A DNA stretch of 64,000 nt from Methanovulcanius yangii (GCF_018687785.1 NZ_LTBL01000001.1:2161780-2225779); one strand, 5' to 3'; counted from the stretch's first letter, positions 17,754 through 26,573 are shown. Program-made: numbers and translations. Notes: a model not told the origin generated them from the sequence alone.

Positions 17754-18446
17754 TCATTGTTTGTGCCGGAACCGGTCCAGCAGCCGTTCGGAGAATGACC
17801 GTTTCAGGAGAGCCAGTTCTGATTCGGTATAGGATGCCCACGCATTGGTTGTCTCAGCGATGCTCCGGTCCGCCGCTGCCATCTCATCGAGCCGTCCATC
17901 GACATATCGTATCCATTCACCGGTGATACGGTTCTGTTCCCGGAGAGCTTCGACCTGTCGCTCGAGAAGAGCGATCCGCTCCTCCATGGTGGTGGCCGTC
18001 TTGAGGTGCCGGTTCTCCGCCTCCTCAAGCCGTGCAAATATCCGCTGGATCTGCTTCTCCTGCAACGCAACTTTCTCAATAAGGTGATAGGGGGCACCCT
18101 GCACCGCTGAAGATGACGGACCGGGAGAAGATGCCCGTTCGCGTTTCCGCTCCTCTTGACGCTGCTGGGCGATTGCACCGAGGCGGGAATCGCTTCTCCC
18201 GTTCGCTCCTGCCGGTGCTCCCTTCCTTTGAGGTTCGTTCTCACTCCCGTCATCAGCCGCGGTCTCCTTCTCAGCAATGCGTCGAACAGCCTCGACTGCC
18301 TGTTCAGGGAACACCTTGATCCGTCCCAGGCGTCTGGAGGGGATCTCCTTCGGGTGTCTCCGGGTGATATCTCTTGCTTCCTCTTCACTGATCCCGGTTT
18401 TGCGGGCGATATCGGCGATTTTGAGTGGTTTGTCGTGGTGTTTCAA
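17754..18446 (-). CDS. HTH (MerR-like) DNA-binding protein with coiled-coil tail
   Basis: Residues 1-60 form a winged-helix unit of MerR type (KIADIARKTGISEEEARDI, then RRLGRIKVFPEQAV). A disordered, charged linker (about 65-115) leads to a long coiled coil (about 118-190, with EERIALLERQVEALREQ) and a polar C-terminus. It is probably an oligomeric DNA-binding or regulatory protein; the target is unknown. It is divergent from the khtT-like gene, with 114 bp between them. Confidence 0.7.
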   Translation of the reverse strand: MKHHDKPLKIADIARKTGISEEEARDITRRHPKEIPSRRLGRIKVFPEQAVEAVRRIAEKETAADDGSENEPQRKGAPAGANGRSDSRLGAIAQQRQEERKRERASSPGPSSSAVQGAPYHLIEKVALQEKQIQRIFARLEEAENRHLKTATTMEERIALLERQVEALREQNRITGEWIRYVDGRLDEMAAADRSIAETTNAWASYTESELALLKRSFSERLLDRFRHKQ

Positions 18447-18529
18447 AACAGTGCCTCCGGCAGGATGACGCCCGGTTTTTCCGAATGTCGGTCAAAATCC
18501 CTGTAATGAATGGTAATCATGCCCTCTAC

Positions 18530-18538
18530 ATTAAATAT
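18530..18538 (+). promoter_or_regulatory. TATA box of the khtT-antiporter operon
   Basis: CATTAAATA lies about 26 bp before the ATG at 18561, consistent with a nearly leaderless transcript. Confidence 0.5.
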
Positions 18539-18560
18539 CTCATACGATGAGTAATCCTGC

Positions 18561-19043
18561 ATGGACTTTCACCATCTCAGCCTCCCGGGGATCGGGACGA
18601 AGTATGAGCTCGAGACCGACGACGGGGATATAATATCGGTCGTCTATATGCAAAACGGCAAAGTCCAGATGTATACCTGCAGTGGAGCCCGCACCGGGTG
18701 CTCCTCTGCCGAACTGACCGCGATGGAGGCACGTCGGCTGGGGAATGTGCTCACGGGGGCGATCATCGAGGCGGAGCAGGAAGGGGTGGAGATTGCCTTC
18801 TCGGCCCTTGCCGATCTGAGGATCAGCGTGCATACCTATATCATAGGAAAATCCCTCTCCGGGAAGAGCATCGGTGAGATGGATATCCGCTCAAAGACGG
18901 GGGTGACCGTCCTTGCCGTCTCCCGCGAGGGGGAGAACACGGTCAATCCCCGTCCCTCGTTCATCTTTGAGGCGGGGGATGCGGTCGTCGTGATCGGTGA
19001 AGCGGATCAGATCAAGCGCTTTGAAAAGGATATCCTTGGGTAA
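18561..19043 (+). CDS. KhtT-like regulatory subunit with TrkA-C domain
   Basis: This 160-residue cytoplasmic protein has the KhtT-type N-terminus (LPGIGTKYELETDDG) followed by a TrkA_C/RCK_C domain (residues about 85-160: GKSLSGKSIGEMDIRSKTG, PSFIFEAGDAVVVIG). In Bacillus, KhtT gates the potassium/proton antiporter KhtU. The next gene, 9 bp downstream, encodes exactly such an antiporter, which supports a two-subunit K+ efflux system. Confidence 0.85.
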   Translation: MDFHHLSLPGIGTKYELETDDGDIISVVYMQNGKVQMYTCSGARTGCSSAELTAMEARRLGNVLTGAIIEAEQEGVEIAFSALADLRISVHTYIIGKSLSGKSIGEMDIRSKTGVTVLAVSREGENTVNPRPSFIFEAGDAVVVIGEADQIKRFEKDILG

Positions 19044-19052
19044 CGGGTTTCC

Positions 19053-20183
19053 ATGCATGGGATAGCACTGGCACTCGCCGCCGGATTTACCGTCGCCTAC
19101 CTCGCGCGACGATGGCGGTTTCCGGCAATACCATTCTATATCGTCATCGGGATCGTACTGGGGGTCACGGGCTTCAACGTGATTCATGAGAGTGAAACGG
19201 CTGCCTATCTCGCTCATATGGGGCTCCTCTTCCTCCTCTTTACGATGGGCCTCCATCTCCGGCCCCGCGACGTCCTCGCACGCAAAGGCTCGTTCGTGCG
19301 GGCCGGGGCCGTCGACCTTCTCGTGAACTTTGCGATAGGCCTTGGAGCGGCCTTCCTGCTGGGCCTCCCGGTGTACGAGGCGGTCGTCATTGCGGCGGCC
19401 TTTTTCATCAGCAGTTCTGCAATGGCCCTCTCCTCGCTCATCGATAACAGGAAGCTGGGCTTTCGGGAGTCCGAGACCGTCGTCTGGCTGATGGTCTTCG
19501 AGGACATCGTCCTCGTCGTCTTCATCATGTTCCTTGCCGTCACGCAGGAGAGTCCGGTTCGGGTTATCACGGCGACACTGGTGTTCATCGCCCTCTGCTA
19601 CGGCCTGGTCCATCTCCTCAAAGATCCCATTGGAAGGCTGCTCGCCAGGGAGGATGAGATCCCTCTTCTCTTTGTCGTGACCGCAGTCCTCCTCTCCGCG
19701 TACCTGTCGACACTTGCCGGCGTGCCGGACAGTCTGACGGTCATTGCCCTTGGGTCGGCTCTCTCCCTGGTGTCACAGGATGCCCCTGCGGCGATTGCAC
19801 GGCCATTCCGGGAGGTCTTCATGGTCCTCTTCTTCGTCTTCTTCGGTGTCTCTGTCCATTTTGCGGGAGCTCTTTCTCCGGTCCTTCTCCTTGGCCTGGG
19901 AGCCCTTGCCCTCCTCTCAAAACTCTGCTCCGGTATCCTCATCGGCCGACTGGTGCACAAATCCTCCCTGTCGGGAGTCGAGATATGGTCGGATACCGCT
20001 GCACGGGGAGAGTTTTCCATCGCTCTTGCGGCAATATACGGGTCTGCGATGGTATCCTCGACCGTTGCTGCCCTCGTCGTAATCACGGCCTTTGCCGGAG
20101 GATTTACCGGAATGCACAGTGCCCGTATACGGGGACGGCTGCGGGCGATGACCCGGAAGCGTGACGGAAAGGAAGTACGTTGA
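19053..20183 (+). CDS. CPA2-family cation:proton antiporter (KefB/KhtU-like)
   Basis: This 376-residue protein has about ten to eleven membrane segments and the CPA2 landmarks: GLLFLLFTMGLHL early, AAAFFISSSAMALSSLID in the middle, and VFFVFFGVSVHF later. It lacks the RCK_N domain fused to KefB/KefC, which fits regulation by the separate KhtT-like subunit encoded just upstream. Role: probably K+ (or Na+) export in exchange for protons. Confidence 0.87.
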   Translation: MHGIALALAAGFTVAYLARRWRFPAIPFYIVIGIVLGVTGFNVIHESETAAYLAHMGLLFLLFTMGLHLRPRDVLARKGSFVRAGAVDLLVNFAIGLGAAFLLGLPVYEAVVIAAAFFISSSAMALSSLIDNRKLGFRESETVVWLMVFEDIVLVVFIMFLAVTQESPVRVITATLVFIALCYGLVHLLKDPIGRLLAREDEIPLLFVVTAVLLSAYLSTLAGVPDSLTVIALGSALSLVSQDAPAAIARPFREVFMVLFFVFFGVSVHFAGALSPVLLLGLGALALLSKLCSGILIGRLVHKSSLSGVEIWSDTAARGEFSIALAAIYGSAMVSSTVAALVVITAFAGGFTGMHSARIRGRLRAMTRKRDGKEVR

Positions 20184-20200
20184 ACCGGAATAATTAACAA

Positions 20201-20213
20201 ACCATATATATTC
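20201..20213 (+). promoter_or_regulatory. TATA box of the recombinase-like gene
   Basis: ACCATATATATTC lies about 28 bp upstream of the ATG at 20236, consistent with a nearly leaderless message. Confidence 0.5.
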
Positions 20214-20235
20214 TTCAAAAAAACAGGAACAATCA

Positions 20236-20907
20236 ATGAAACGATGTTCAGTAGTGTACCTCAATGCGCGGAGACTATCTGACTTCGAAGAGCAGAAGGC
20301 AACCATCGAGGATTTCTGCAAATATAAATTTGAGATCAAAACCATTTTTCATGACACCGTTTCGCCGGTGGTCGTTCCGGAGAAGCGTCCTGCCTACCGG
20401 GAAATGCTGTCTTATTGCTCAGCGCATGGTGTCGATAATGTTATCCTCTATAATCTTCCCGAATGGCTGAAAAGGCCCGATATATTCCTTATTACCGTCA
20501 GGGATCTGGACGATGCTGGCATTGCCCTTTATTGGGCCGTCGGTGACTGTATCGGCGGCGGTCTTGAGATAGAATCACGCAGGGATGCGGTACGTTCCTT
20601 CGCTGCATATCTCGAGCAGGTGATAACCCGGATTCGCAAATCGCAGGAGGTACCGTCGGGCGGACGGGCGGCCCGGAGGCCGGGAAGGCCGTGTGCCCTT
20701 GATGAAAAAGGCATTGCAGAACTGATTGCTGCCCGGAAACAGGGAAAGAGCATTGGGGAATTATGCCGCCAGTTCAGTGTGTCCCGGAGCACTATCAGCA
20801 AGATCCTTGTCGATTATCCGGAACTCAAGGGGGAATGGAAAGGGTCCCGTCCGGGGCAGGGCGGCAGGGAAGGCGAATCCTCAGGCATTAAAACAGACGA
20901 TAAATGA
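20236..20907 (+). CDS. Serine-recombinase-like protein without the catalytic Ser, with C-terminal HTH
   Basis: Residues 1-130 resemble a resolvase N-terminal domain: Y..........EEQKATIEDFCK at the start, LPEWLKRPDIFLI in place of the LxRLxR region, and a DLDDAGIALYW strand. Residues about 145-190 are a resolvase-type HTH (ARRPGRPCALDEKGIAELIAARKQG, then SVSRSTISKIL). In active enzymes the first motif is Y-x-R-V-S; here it is YLNAR, with no Ser at that position. I infer a DNA-binding regulator or a dead recombinase. Confidence 0.75.
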   Translation: MKRCSVVYLNARRLSDFEEQKATIEDFCKYKFEIKTIFHDTVSPVVVPEKRPAYREMLSYCSAHGVDNVILYNLPEWLKRPDIFLITVRDLDDAGIALYWAVGDCIGGGLEIESRRDAVRSFAAYLEQVITRIRKSQEVPSGGRAARRPGRPCALDEKGIAELIAARKQGKSIGELCRQFSVSRSTISKILVDYPELKGEWKGSRPGQGGREGESSGIKTDDK

Positions 20908-21337
20908 GATACCCCCCGAAGCATTCCTCTCTCTGGTTATGATCCGCAAGAATGTTTTTCCTGTTGCCAAGCGAGAGCATTGCCGAACTCAGTGATTCGA
21001 TTCCGCAGGATGCATCTATCATCTTCCGGATTGCCGTGTTAATTCGGAGAATGTCGCGGGTGTCCAGTGCTGCGGCGATATCCGACGGATATGCATTGAT
21101 CCCGAAATAGTCAAAGGTCGTCTCCATGGCAATCGCCCAGAGGCGTTCTCCTATGGCCTCTTCTGCGGCCACATTGGCCTCTTCCTCTGTAAGGACGAGG
21201 TATGCCGTATCTGCGTCGCAATAGTATGCCCGGTAGCCGTAGAGGGTGCCGATGGATTCTGCGATGCGTACCGGGTCGACCCCGAGAAACCCGGCGAGTG
21301 CCTGCATCCGCTCATCCGCTGTTGTATCTTCCTCCAT
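20888..21337 (-). CDS. Uncharacterised protein resembling a phage-associated family
   Basis: This 149-residue acidic protein overlaps the end of the convergent recombinase-like gene by 20 bp. The middle segment TAYLVLTEEEANVAAEEAIGERLWAIAMETTF and the C-terminal FGGYLIYRLF follow the layout of a widespread phage/plasmid protein that reads LVLTEEEAD...WAF...and ends EYFIYR. That match is from memory and low in detail. Function unknown. Confidence 0.6.
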   Translation of the reverse strand: MEEDTTADERMQALAGFLGVDPVRIAESIGTLYGYRAYYCDADTAYLVLTEEEANVAAEEAIGERLWAIAMETTFDYFGINAYPSDIAAALDTRDILRINTAIRKMIDASCGIESLSSAMLSLGNRKNILADHNQREECFGGYLIYRLF

Positions 21338-21421
21338 GTGGGCACCTGGCCATGAATCCGGGACTTCCCTCGATGTGAGGGGCGTCCTATAAGATCATAG
21401 GAATGAAGGAAAAAAAAGGTA

Positions 21422-21997
21422 TCAGAATTCTATCTCCCGCAGGGCACCACCGACAATCTGGCGGTATTTTTCCGGGTCGGTATTGTAAAACTGAGCAGCC
21501 TTTTCGGAATCAGGGGTAGTGCCAAATTCATCAAGCCTGTCGAGCGTCTGCTCAGCGGTGTCGTCCACCCAGATGCGGTAAGTGTCGCGGTCGACGGGGA
21601 AGACGGATTCGGCGCGAACGGAGACGAAGGCGGAACCGTCGTCATTCTTCCTGATGACGGGCTTTCCGACGACGGCAACGAAGGATCCCTGTTCGATGCG
21701 GGAAATCTGCTGCATCGCATCCGGCTGGTAACTGCCGGCATTGACAAAGAACATCCCTGTCGGGTCCTTCACCCGCACCGAATAGAAGATGTTATCCTCT
21801 CCCTTTTGTTCCTTGAGAATCATCTCACCGCAGACAAAGATGCGGTTGCACCGGATGCCGGTGGGGAACATGACATATGTGGGACTCTTTTCATCTGTCC
21901 CTTCCCGGAAGTCGAGTCGGACTTCCCGCAGTTCACTGGCAAAGACCCTTCTTGACGGTTCGCGCATGTATCGTCGTTCTGTCTGTTGTTCGGTCAT
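21422..21997 (-). CDS. RPA-associated OB-fold protein (COG3390 type)
   Basis: This 191-residue protein carries an OB-fold core (FVCGEMILKEQKGEDNIFYSVRVKDPTGMFFVNAG) and follows the RPA large-subunit gene with an ATGA overlap. Archaea commonly encode such an RPA-associated protein beside RPA; it is thought to help RPA bind single-stranded DNA. The C-terminal third is acidic and helical. Confidence 0.85.
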   Translation of the reverse strand: MTEQQTERRYMREPSRRVFASELREVRLDFREGTDEKSPTYVMFPTGIRCNRIFVCGEMILKEQKGEDNIFYSVRVKDPTGMFFVNAGSYQPDAMQQISRIEQGSFVAVVGKPVIRKNDDGSAFVSVRAESVFPVDRDTYRIWVDDTAEQTLDRLDEFGTTPDSEKAAQFYNTDPEKYRQIVGGALREIEF

Positions 21998-23958
21998 TCC
22001 TGTGCACCTCCTGTGGAGGGGTCTGCCCGGTTGATGAGCCCTGCATGACGGGCGGTATCGAACTCCATAAGTTCGACACTCTCCCCTTCGCGGACTAACA
22101 TCGTGCCGTCGATGTCATTGCCACTACAGGATATATAGCGCCCCATGAGGAGCTCCTGCATGCGAAGATAGACATCATCGAGCCCAAGCGGATTGTTTTC
22201 CGCCATCTCCACGGCCTCCTGGAGACCCATGCCCGTGACCTTTTCGGTCGCTGCGAGCTGGAAGATCACATTGTGGGCGGTTTTGCCGTCGTCGACGACA
22301 CCGATGATACGCAGGTCATACCGAAAGTCCTGCTGGATTTCGTGGACCGGGCAGAAGTTCTGGCGTGAAAGGGCCCGGTTGCACCCCTCGACCTTGCATC
22401 GTTTTATCAGGCCTGATGAGGGGGCAAGATGGACAAAAGCACCGGTAATCGTCGTTCCCTGCCTTCTTGAAACTTCAATGTCGGTGCCTTCCTCTTTGCA
22501 CCACTCCGCCCCACTCAGGTTAAGGGATGTCCGTCCATTGTACTCCTCTGCACTGGCGAAATAGATGGTATAGACCATCCCCTCTTCCAAAGTTTCGATC
22601 CCGTCGCTCTTCCAGATGACGAATTTGGTCGTCCCCGTTTCATCCCCGATAAGTCCGGTCTGGAGCATGCGTTCATGCCGGACTTCCCAGAGTTCGGTGA
22701 CCTTGGCCCGGACTGAGACCACTCCCGGGGTCAGGTCGGCGATGGGGATGATCCGGGGGAAAAATGCCACCTGTTCCTCAATTGCTGATATTGTGGTTCC
22801 TGAATGAATCTTTATGTTCGGGGCTCCCCTGAACTCGTCGACAACGGCCGATTCGAGGCGATACCACTGTCCTTCCTCCAGGATAGGAGCATTTGCCTTG
22901 GCCCAGGCCACGAAATCAATGGCACCGGATGCATCCGCGATGATCCCTTTCTGGGCAATGGAGATGTTGGGGGCTTTCGTCAGGGATACAACTTTCCCTT
23001 CAATGGTCACCCACATATTCGGTTTTGCCGAGGCGATGGGAACCTTCTCGGTTCCTCCCCCGGTACCTCCTCCGTTTGCAGCTTCTGCCCTTCCGGCGGG
23101 TATGCTTCCGACAACTTCCTGTTTCTCTTCGATAGCGGAAATCTTTGTTCCCGAGTGTACTTTGAGATTTGGATTGTCACGGAATTCATCGACCACAGCC
23201 GATTCCAATCGATACCATTTTCCCTCTTCCAGGACGGGCGCATTTGCCTTGGCCCAGACCACAAATTCGATGGCTCCGGATGCATCCGCGATAAAGCCTT
23301 TCTGGGCAATTGAAGGCGTCGCGGACTCTTGAAGCACGATTACCTTCCCTTCAATGGTCACCCACGACCCCGGTTTTGCCGAGGCGATGGAAACCTTCTC
23401 GGTTCCTCCCCCGGTACCTCCTCCGTTTGCAGCTTCTGCCCTTCCGGCGGGTATGCTTCCGACAACTTCCTGTTTCTCTTCGATAGCGGAAATCTTTGTT
23501 CCCGAGTGTACTTTGAGATTTGGATTGTCACGGAATTCATCGACCACAGCTGATTCCAATCGATACCATTTTCCCTCTTCCAGGACGGGCGCATTTGCCT
23601 TGGCCCAGATTACAAATTCAATGGCACCGGATGCATCCGCGATAAAGCCTTTCTGGGCAATTGAAGGCGTCGCGGACTCCTGAAGTACGATTACCTTCCC
23701 TTCAATGGTCACCCACGACCCCGGTTTTGCCGAGGCGATGGCGGTGGGTTCTTCCGAACTTCCGCCACCGCGGGTTCTATCGAGCTTGTACTCCCGCATC
23801 ATCTCATTGGTGACGGTCCGTTCCGCCTCGTCGACCGGAATGGAAAATTCCCGTACGAGGAGGTTGAGTTTGGAAGCGATTCTGCCCCTGTCGGGGGTAA
23901 CTCCTTTCTCTGCGATTTTTTGGGAGATTCTTTCTACTACATCAGGATGTGAATCCAT
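21994..23958 (-). CDS. rpa: Replication protein A, multi-OB single-strand DNA-binding protein with internal repeats
   Basis: This 654-residue protein has a short helical N-terminus, then four OB folds and a C-terminal zinc region (CKVEGCNRALSRQNFCPVHE, CxxxxC...CxxH). OB folds A and B are nearly identical, each including a Gly-rich linker (GGGTGGGTEK); C is a diverged copy and D is distinct. It coats ssDNA in replication and repair. The start is placed at the ATG at 23958, nine bases after GGAG; an ATG three codons earlier abuts that site too closely. Confidence 0.92.
   Translation of the reverse strand: MDSHPDVVERISQKIAEKGVTPDRGRIASKLNLLVREFSIPVDEAERTVTNEMMREYKLDRTRGGGSSEEPTAIASAKPGSWVTIEGKVIVLQESATPSIAQKGFIADASGAIEFVIWAKANAPVLEEGKWYRLESAVVDEFRDNPNLKVHSGTKISAIEEKQEVVGSIPAGRAEAANGGGTGGGTEKVSIASAKPGSWVTIEGKVIVLQESATPSIAQKGFIADASGAIEFVVWAKANAPVLEEGKWYRLESAVVDEFRDNPNLKVHSGTKISAIEEKQEVVGSIPAGRAEAANGGGTGGGTEKVPIASAKPNMWVTIEGKVVSLTKAPNISIAQKGIIADASGAIDFVAWAKANAPILEEGQWYRLESAVVDEFRGAPNIKIHSGTTISAIEEQVAFFPRIIPIADLTPGVVSVRAKVTELWEVRHERMLQTGLIGDETGTTKFVIWKSDGIETLEEGMVYTIYFASAEEYNGRTSLNLSGAEWCKEEGTDIEVSRRQGTTITGAFVHLAPSSGLIKRCKVEGCNRALSRQNFCPVHEIQQDFRYDLRIIGVVDDGKTAHNVIFQLAATEKVTGMGLQEAVEMAENNPLGLDDVYLRMQELLMGRYISCSGNDIDGTMLVREGESVELMEFDTARHAGLINRADPSTGGAQE
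23039..23740 (-). repeat. Two near-identical 351-bp tandem repeats inside rpa
   Basis: The units are about 23039-23389 and 23390-23740. Landmarks such as CGAGGCGATG recur at 23029, 23380 and 23731, exactly 351 bp apart. The encoded 117-residue units differ at only one position within the OB fold (Ile/Val). A third, diverged copy lacking the linker lies at about 22740-23038. Confidence 0.92.
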
Positions 23959-24178
23959 TTTTTTCATCTCCAGTTTGTTCTTTTTTTTTGAAATTCTGGT
24001 AGGGAATGATAGTCGTCATTCAGTACTTTAACCAACCGATTGGTCACCACGATCCTTCACACGCGGGTATGAATGGAAGTGCCGTGCAGGATGAAAGTGA
24101 CCTCCGGCAGGCATTCCACTGTGCCTGCCGGGACAGCATATATATCATTAAATACCGGGAATGAAAAACAGAGATGCC

Positions 24179-24370
24179 ATGACTTTGACTGCTGACAGTA
24201 CAATAGCAGATATCCTGAAAGAAAAGCCGGAAGCCGCTGATGTCCTCTTCAGATTCGGTATGGGCTGTATTGGGTGTGCCCTTGCAAACGGAGAAACACT
24301 TCGGCAGGCAGCAATGGGACATGGCATTCCACTCGACGAGCTTCTTGCAGCGCTCGATATGACCGAGTAA
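24179..24370 (+). CDS. DUF1858 small redox-type protein
   Basis: This 63-residue protein shows the full DUF1858 pattern: TIADILKEKPEAADVLFRFGMGCIGC, then ETLRQAA..HGIPLDELLAALD. The CIGC pair may be redox active or bind a metal. The ATG at 24179 gives the normal family N-terminus; an in-frame ATG at 24161 adds six residues. An AT-rich GCATATATATC box lies about 40 bp upstream. Confidence 0.88.
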   Translation: MTLTADSTIADILKEKPEAADVLFRFGMGCIGCALANGETLRQAAMGHGIPLDELLAALDMTE

Positions 24371-24387
24371 TTCCCACCCAATATTTT

Positions 24388-25275
24388 TTACTCGGAGGGT
24401 TTCCTCCTCAACTCTTTCAGCTCATCGAGAGTTATATCAGGGTTATCGAGCATCTTCTCCACGATTGCCTCTTCGTGGGGGAGTGTGCAGTCCTCGCAGG
24501 ACCAGACCTTCTTTCCTGATGATCCCTGAGTCCATTTCCCGAGAGTCTCATCTTTGCAGGGATAGAAGGGGCAGTAGCAAAAATCGCAGCGTTGGCCGGG
24601 ATACCCGTGGCAGGGATAATACGGGCATCCTTCCGGTTCCCATTCGAACCACCGCTTCGTGCCGATGGTGCTCAGGATAAAAAATGCCGGACCTCTGCAG
24701 GGGATTTCTCCTTCAAAACGACCGAGTGCCTCCGGTAGACCGTGCAGAATGCTCTCATACACCTTTGCCCCGAGATCCGTCAGGGTTCCGGCGTATTGGT
24801 GGAGCACCTCTCCCCCCTCGTGGCAGGCAATGACGGCATCGGTGGTCGTGCCCGTGAAGTCATAGCCCATCCTCCGCAGGGCATCGGCCTTTGCCTCCGT
24901 GGCGGTGATGATCAGCTCAAGAAGGGCACCTTCGGTGCATGCCTCACGGGTGTAGACGATGATATTGATGGTACCCGGGCCCTGTGGGTTTCTGTTGGTC
25001 ACCCCTGCCGTGATGAACACCGTGACATAGTCATAAGTGAGGGCGCAGAGAGTACGCATCCCGACCGCCGTCAGGAGGCCGAAGATATCCTCCCCATATC
25101 CCTGCGATCGCGCAATGCCGTGGATATAGGCGAGAGGATCCTCGTCGTTGAAGTCTTTGTTAACCGTGGAGTTGCAGATGGTGGAAACATCCCTGATGCC
25201 CCCTCCGATCCCTGTGCTTGCCGCATGGAATGTTCCACGCAGAAAGAGGGTCTCTCCCCGGAGGAAATACCGCAT
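24388..25275 (-). CDS. cbiZ: Adenosylcobinamide amidohydrolase CbiZ with C-terminal Cys-rich domain
   Basis: Residues 1-200 match CbiZ ([53 protein letters not shown]), which removes the aminopropanol side chain of adenosylcobinamide so archaea can salvage corrinoids through cobyric acid. Residues about 215-295 are a Cys-rich zinc-binding-type domain (CPYYPCHG...[13 protein letters not shown]...CEDC) fused to CbiZ in several methanogens. Corrinoids are needed for methyltransfer in methanogenesis. It converges on the DUF1858 gene with 17 bp between. Confidence 0.92.
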   Translation of the reverse strand: MRYFLRGETLFLRGTFHAASTGIGGGIRDVSTICNSTVNKDFNDEDPLAYIHGIARSQGYGEDIFGLLTAVGMRTLCALTYDYVTVFITAGVTNRNPQGPGTINIIVYTREACTEGALLELIITATEAKADALRRMGYDFTGTTTDAVIACHEGGEVLHQYAGTLTDLGAKVYESILHGLPEALGRFEGEIPCRGPAFFILSTIGTKRWFEWEPEGCPYYPCHGYPGQRCDFCYCPFYPCKDETLGKWTQGSSGKKVWSCEDCTLPHEEAIVEKMLDNPDITLDELKELRRKPSE

Positions 25276-25338
25276 AATTAGTGATTAGAAGTCGTATGAG
25301 AAAACCTGAACGGTTTTTGCCGAAAAAGAATAGGATGG

Positions 25339-25701
25339 TCAGGCTACGTTGTAGTGGGCCCGGTCCTTTAGTTCCTGCTGTTTGCCCTGGTTCCAGCCGG
25401 CTACATCTGCAAGATACCCGGTGACACGCGATACCTGTGACACATCGTGTGATCCACACTCGGGACAGACGGGCTGACCGCAGAGGGGGCAGTATTCGAT
25501 GGTCTCGATGATCGTATGGGAACAGTGGCAGTGATCGAGGGGGCACATGATCTGCAGGTGGACCTCACCGCAGTTGGGGCATGGCTTTTCATCGACGATG
25601 TGGTGGCAGGTAAAACACTTATACCGGCGCTCTTCGACCGGAATATCCTCAAGTGATCCATATTTTTTTGCCAGTTTCTTCTGTTCCTCAGACCAGTTCA
25701 T
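25339..25701 (-). CDS. Free-standing NrdD-like C-terminal domain (zinc site plus glycyl-radical-like motif)
   Basis: This 120-residue protein carries three CxxC-type pairs early (CFTC, CPNC, CPLDHC) and then CPLCGQPVCPECGS followed by RVTGYLADVAGWNQGKQQE. The last part matches the C-terminus of anaerobic ribonucleotide reductase NrdD, where RVxGY holds the radical glycine (here Gly95) beside a zinc site. The 600-residue catalytic barrel is absent. The start at 25701 is chosen because an earlier in-frame Met adds unrelated residues. Confidence 0.78.
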   Translation of the reverse strand: MNWSEEQKKLAKKYGSLEDIPVEERRYKCFTCHHIVDEKPCPNCGEVHLQIMCPLDHCHCSHTIIETIEYCPLCGQPVCPECGSHDVSQVSRVTGYLADVAGWNQGKQQELKDRAHYNVA

Positions 25702-25808
25702 GGATATTCCATCAGTAATTGCAAGGATAAGCTTTTGGGTGCACACATGTATCCGTTCAGTGATTGTGGGCCCGGGCGGATTCATCTGCCATATATTATA
25801 TATTGAAT

Positions 25809-25827
25809 CCGCCTGCTATTCAGGCGG
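25809..25827. other. Perfect 7-bp hairpin in an intergenic region
   Basis: CCGCCTG and CAGGCGG are separated by a 5-base loop, just upstream of the AT-rich promoter-like run ATATATTATATAT (25791-25803). It could be a regulatory hairpin or part of a small RNA; nothing else in 25702-25937 looks coding. Confidence 0.4.
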
Positions 25828-25937
25828 GGTTTGTCACGCGGCGGGATGCTCATCGCGGTTCAGCAACAAAAAGGGTGGCCTCAGGTGACTCATAGGGCTC
25901 ATCATATGCCCATTGGAGCATCAGTCCGGGTCACTCA

Positions 25938-26573
25938 TCATCGGCGAAATTCTGCATAGGCGGCGGCCGCGCCCGCCGGGTCGTCCGAGGTGTAGATGGA
26001 ACGCCCGACAATCATGCCGTCGATGAGGGGGGCGACGGCATGGGGGTCACCGCCCTGCGCACCGACGCCGGGGGAGAGGATCTTCTTCTCCCCGACGATG
26101 CCGCGCAGTACCTTGACCCGGTCGGGGCGGGTCGCAGGAGCGATGATGCCGTGAGCGCCTGCCGCGACTGCCATGCGGGCGAGTGCTTCGGCATTCTCTC
26201 CGCTCAGGAATTCGAGTGCACCGGGATGACTCATCTCGCAGACCACATAACATTCTCCGTCCGCATCGTCGGCGGCGTCGACGCATGCACAAACGGAGTC
26301 GCTTCCGCAGAACCCCTGGCAGATGATGCCGCCGCATCCGGCCGCAAAGACCTGTTCTGCGATGAGGCGGTTGGTGTTGGGAATATCAGCGACCTTGAAG
26401 TCGGCGATGATGGGAAGGCCGTACGTTGCAAGCTCGCCTGCGATGCCGAGGCCTGCCGCAAGGACGAGGGGATAGCCGATCTTCACCGCATCGACGTGCG
26501 GTGCTGCGGCGCCCACGACCCGATGCGCCTCCTCTGTCGAGAGCACGTCGAGGGCGAGGATGATTCCCGTCAT
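25938..26573 (-). CDS. pyrF: Orotidine 5'-phosphate decarboxylase
   Basis: This 211-residue TIM-barrel enzyme performs the last step of UMP synthesis. ILALDV opens the barrel, the catalytic DFKVADIPNTN supplies the Lys/Asp set, and GVGAQGGDP followed by IVGRSIY binds the phosphate. The ATG at 26573 overlaps the stop of the deoxyhypusine synthase gene (ATGA), so the two are translationally coupled. Confidence 0.96.
   Translation of the reverse strand: MTGIILALDVLSTEEAHRVVGAAAPHVDAVKIGYPLVLAAGLGIAGELATYGLPIIADFKVADIPNTNRLIAEQVFAAGCGGIICQGFCGSDSVCACVDAADDADGECYVVCEMSHPGALEFLSGENAEALARMAVAAGAHGIIAPATRPDRVKVLRGIVGEKKILSPGVGAQGGDPHAVAPLIDGMIVGRSIYTSDDPAGAAAAYAEFRR

Noticed and set aside
22804-23683. 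Repeated plus-strand frames inside the rpa region
   Set aside because: They recur only because the underlying rpa gene has tandem repeats; they are antisense shadows.
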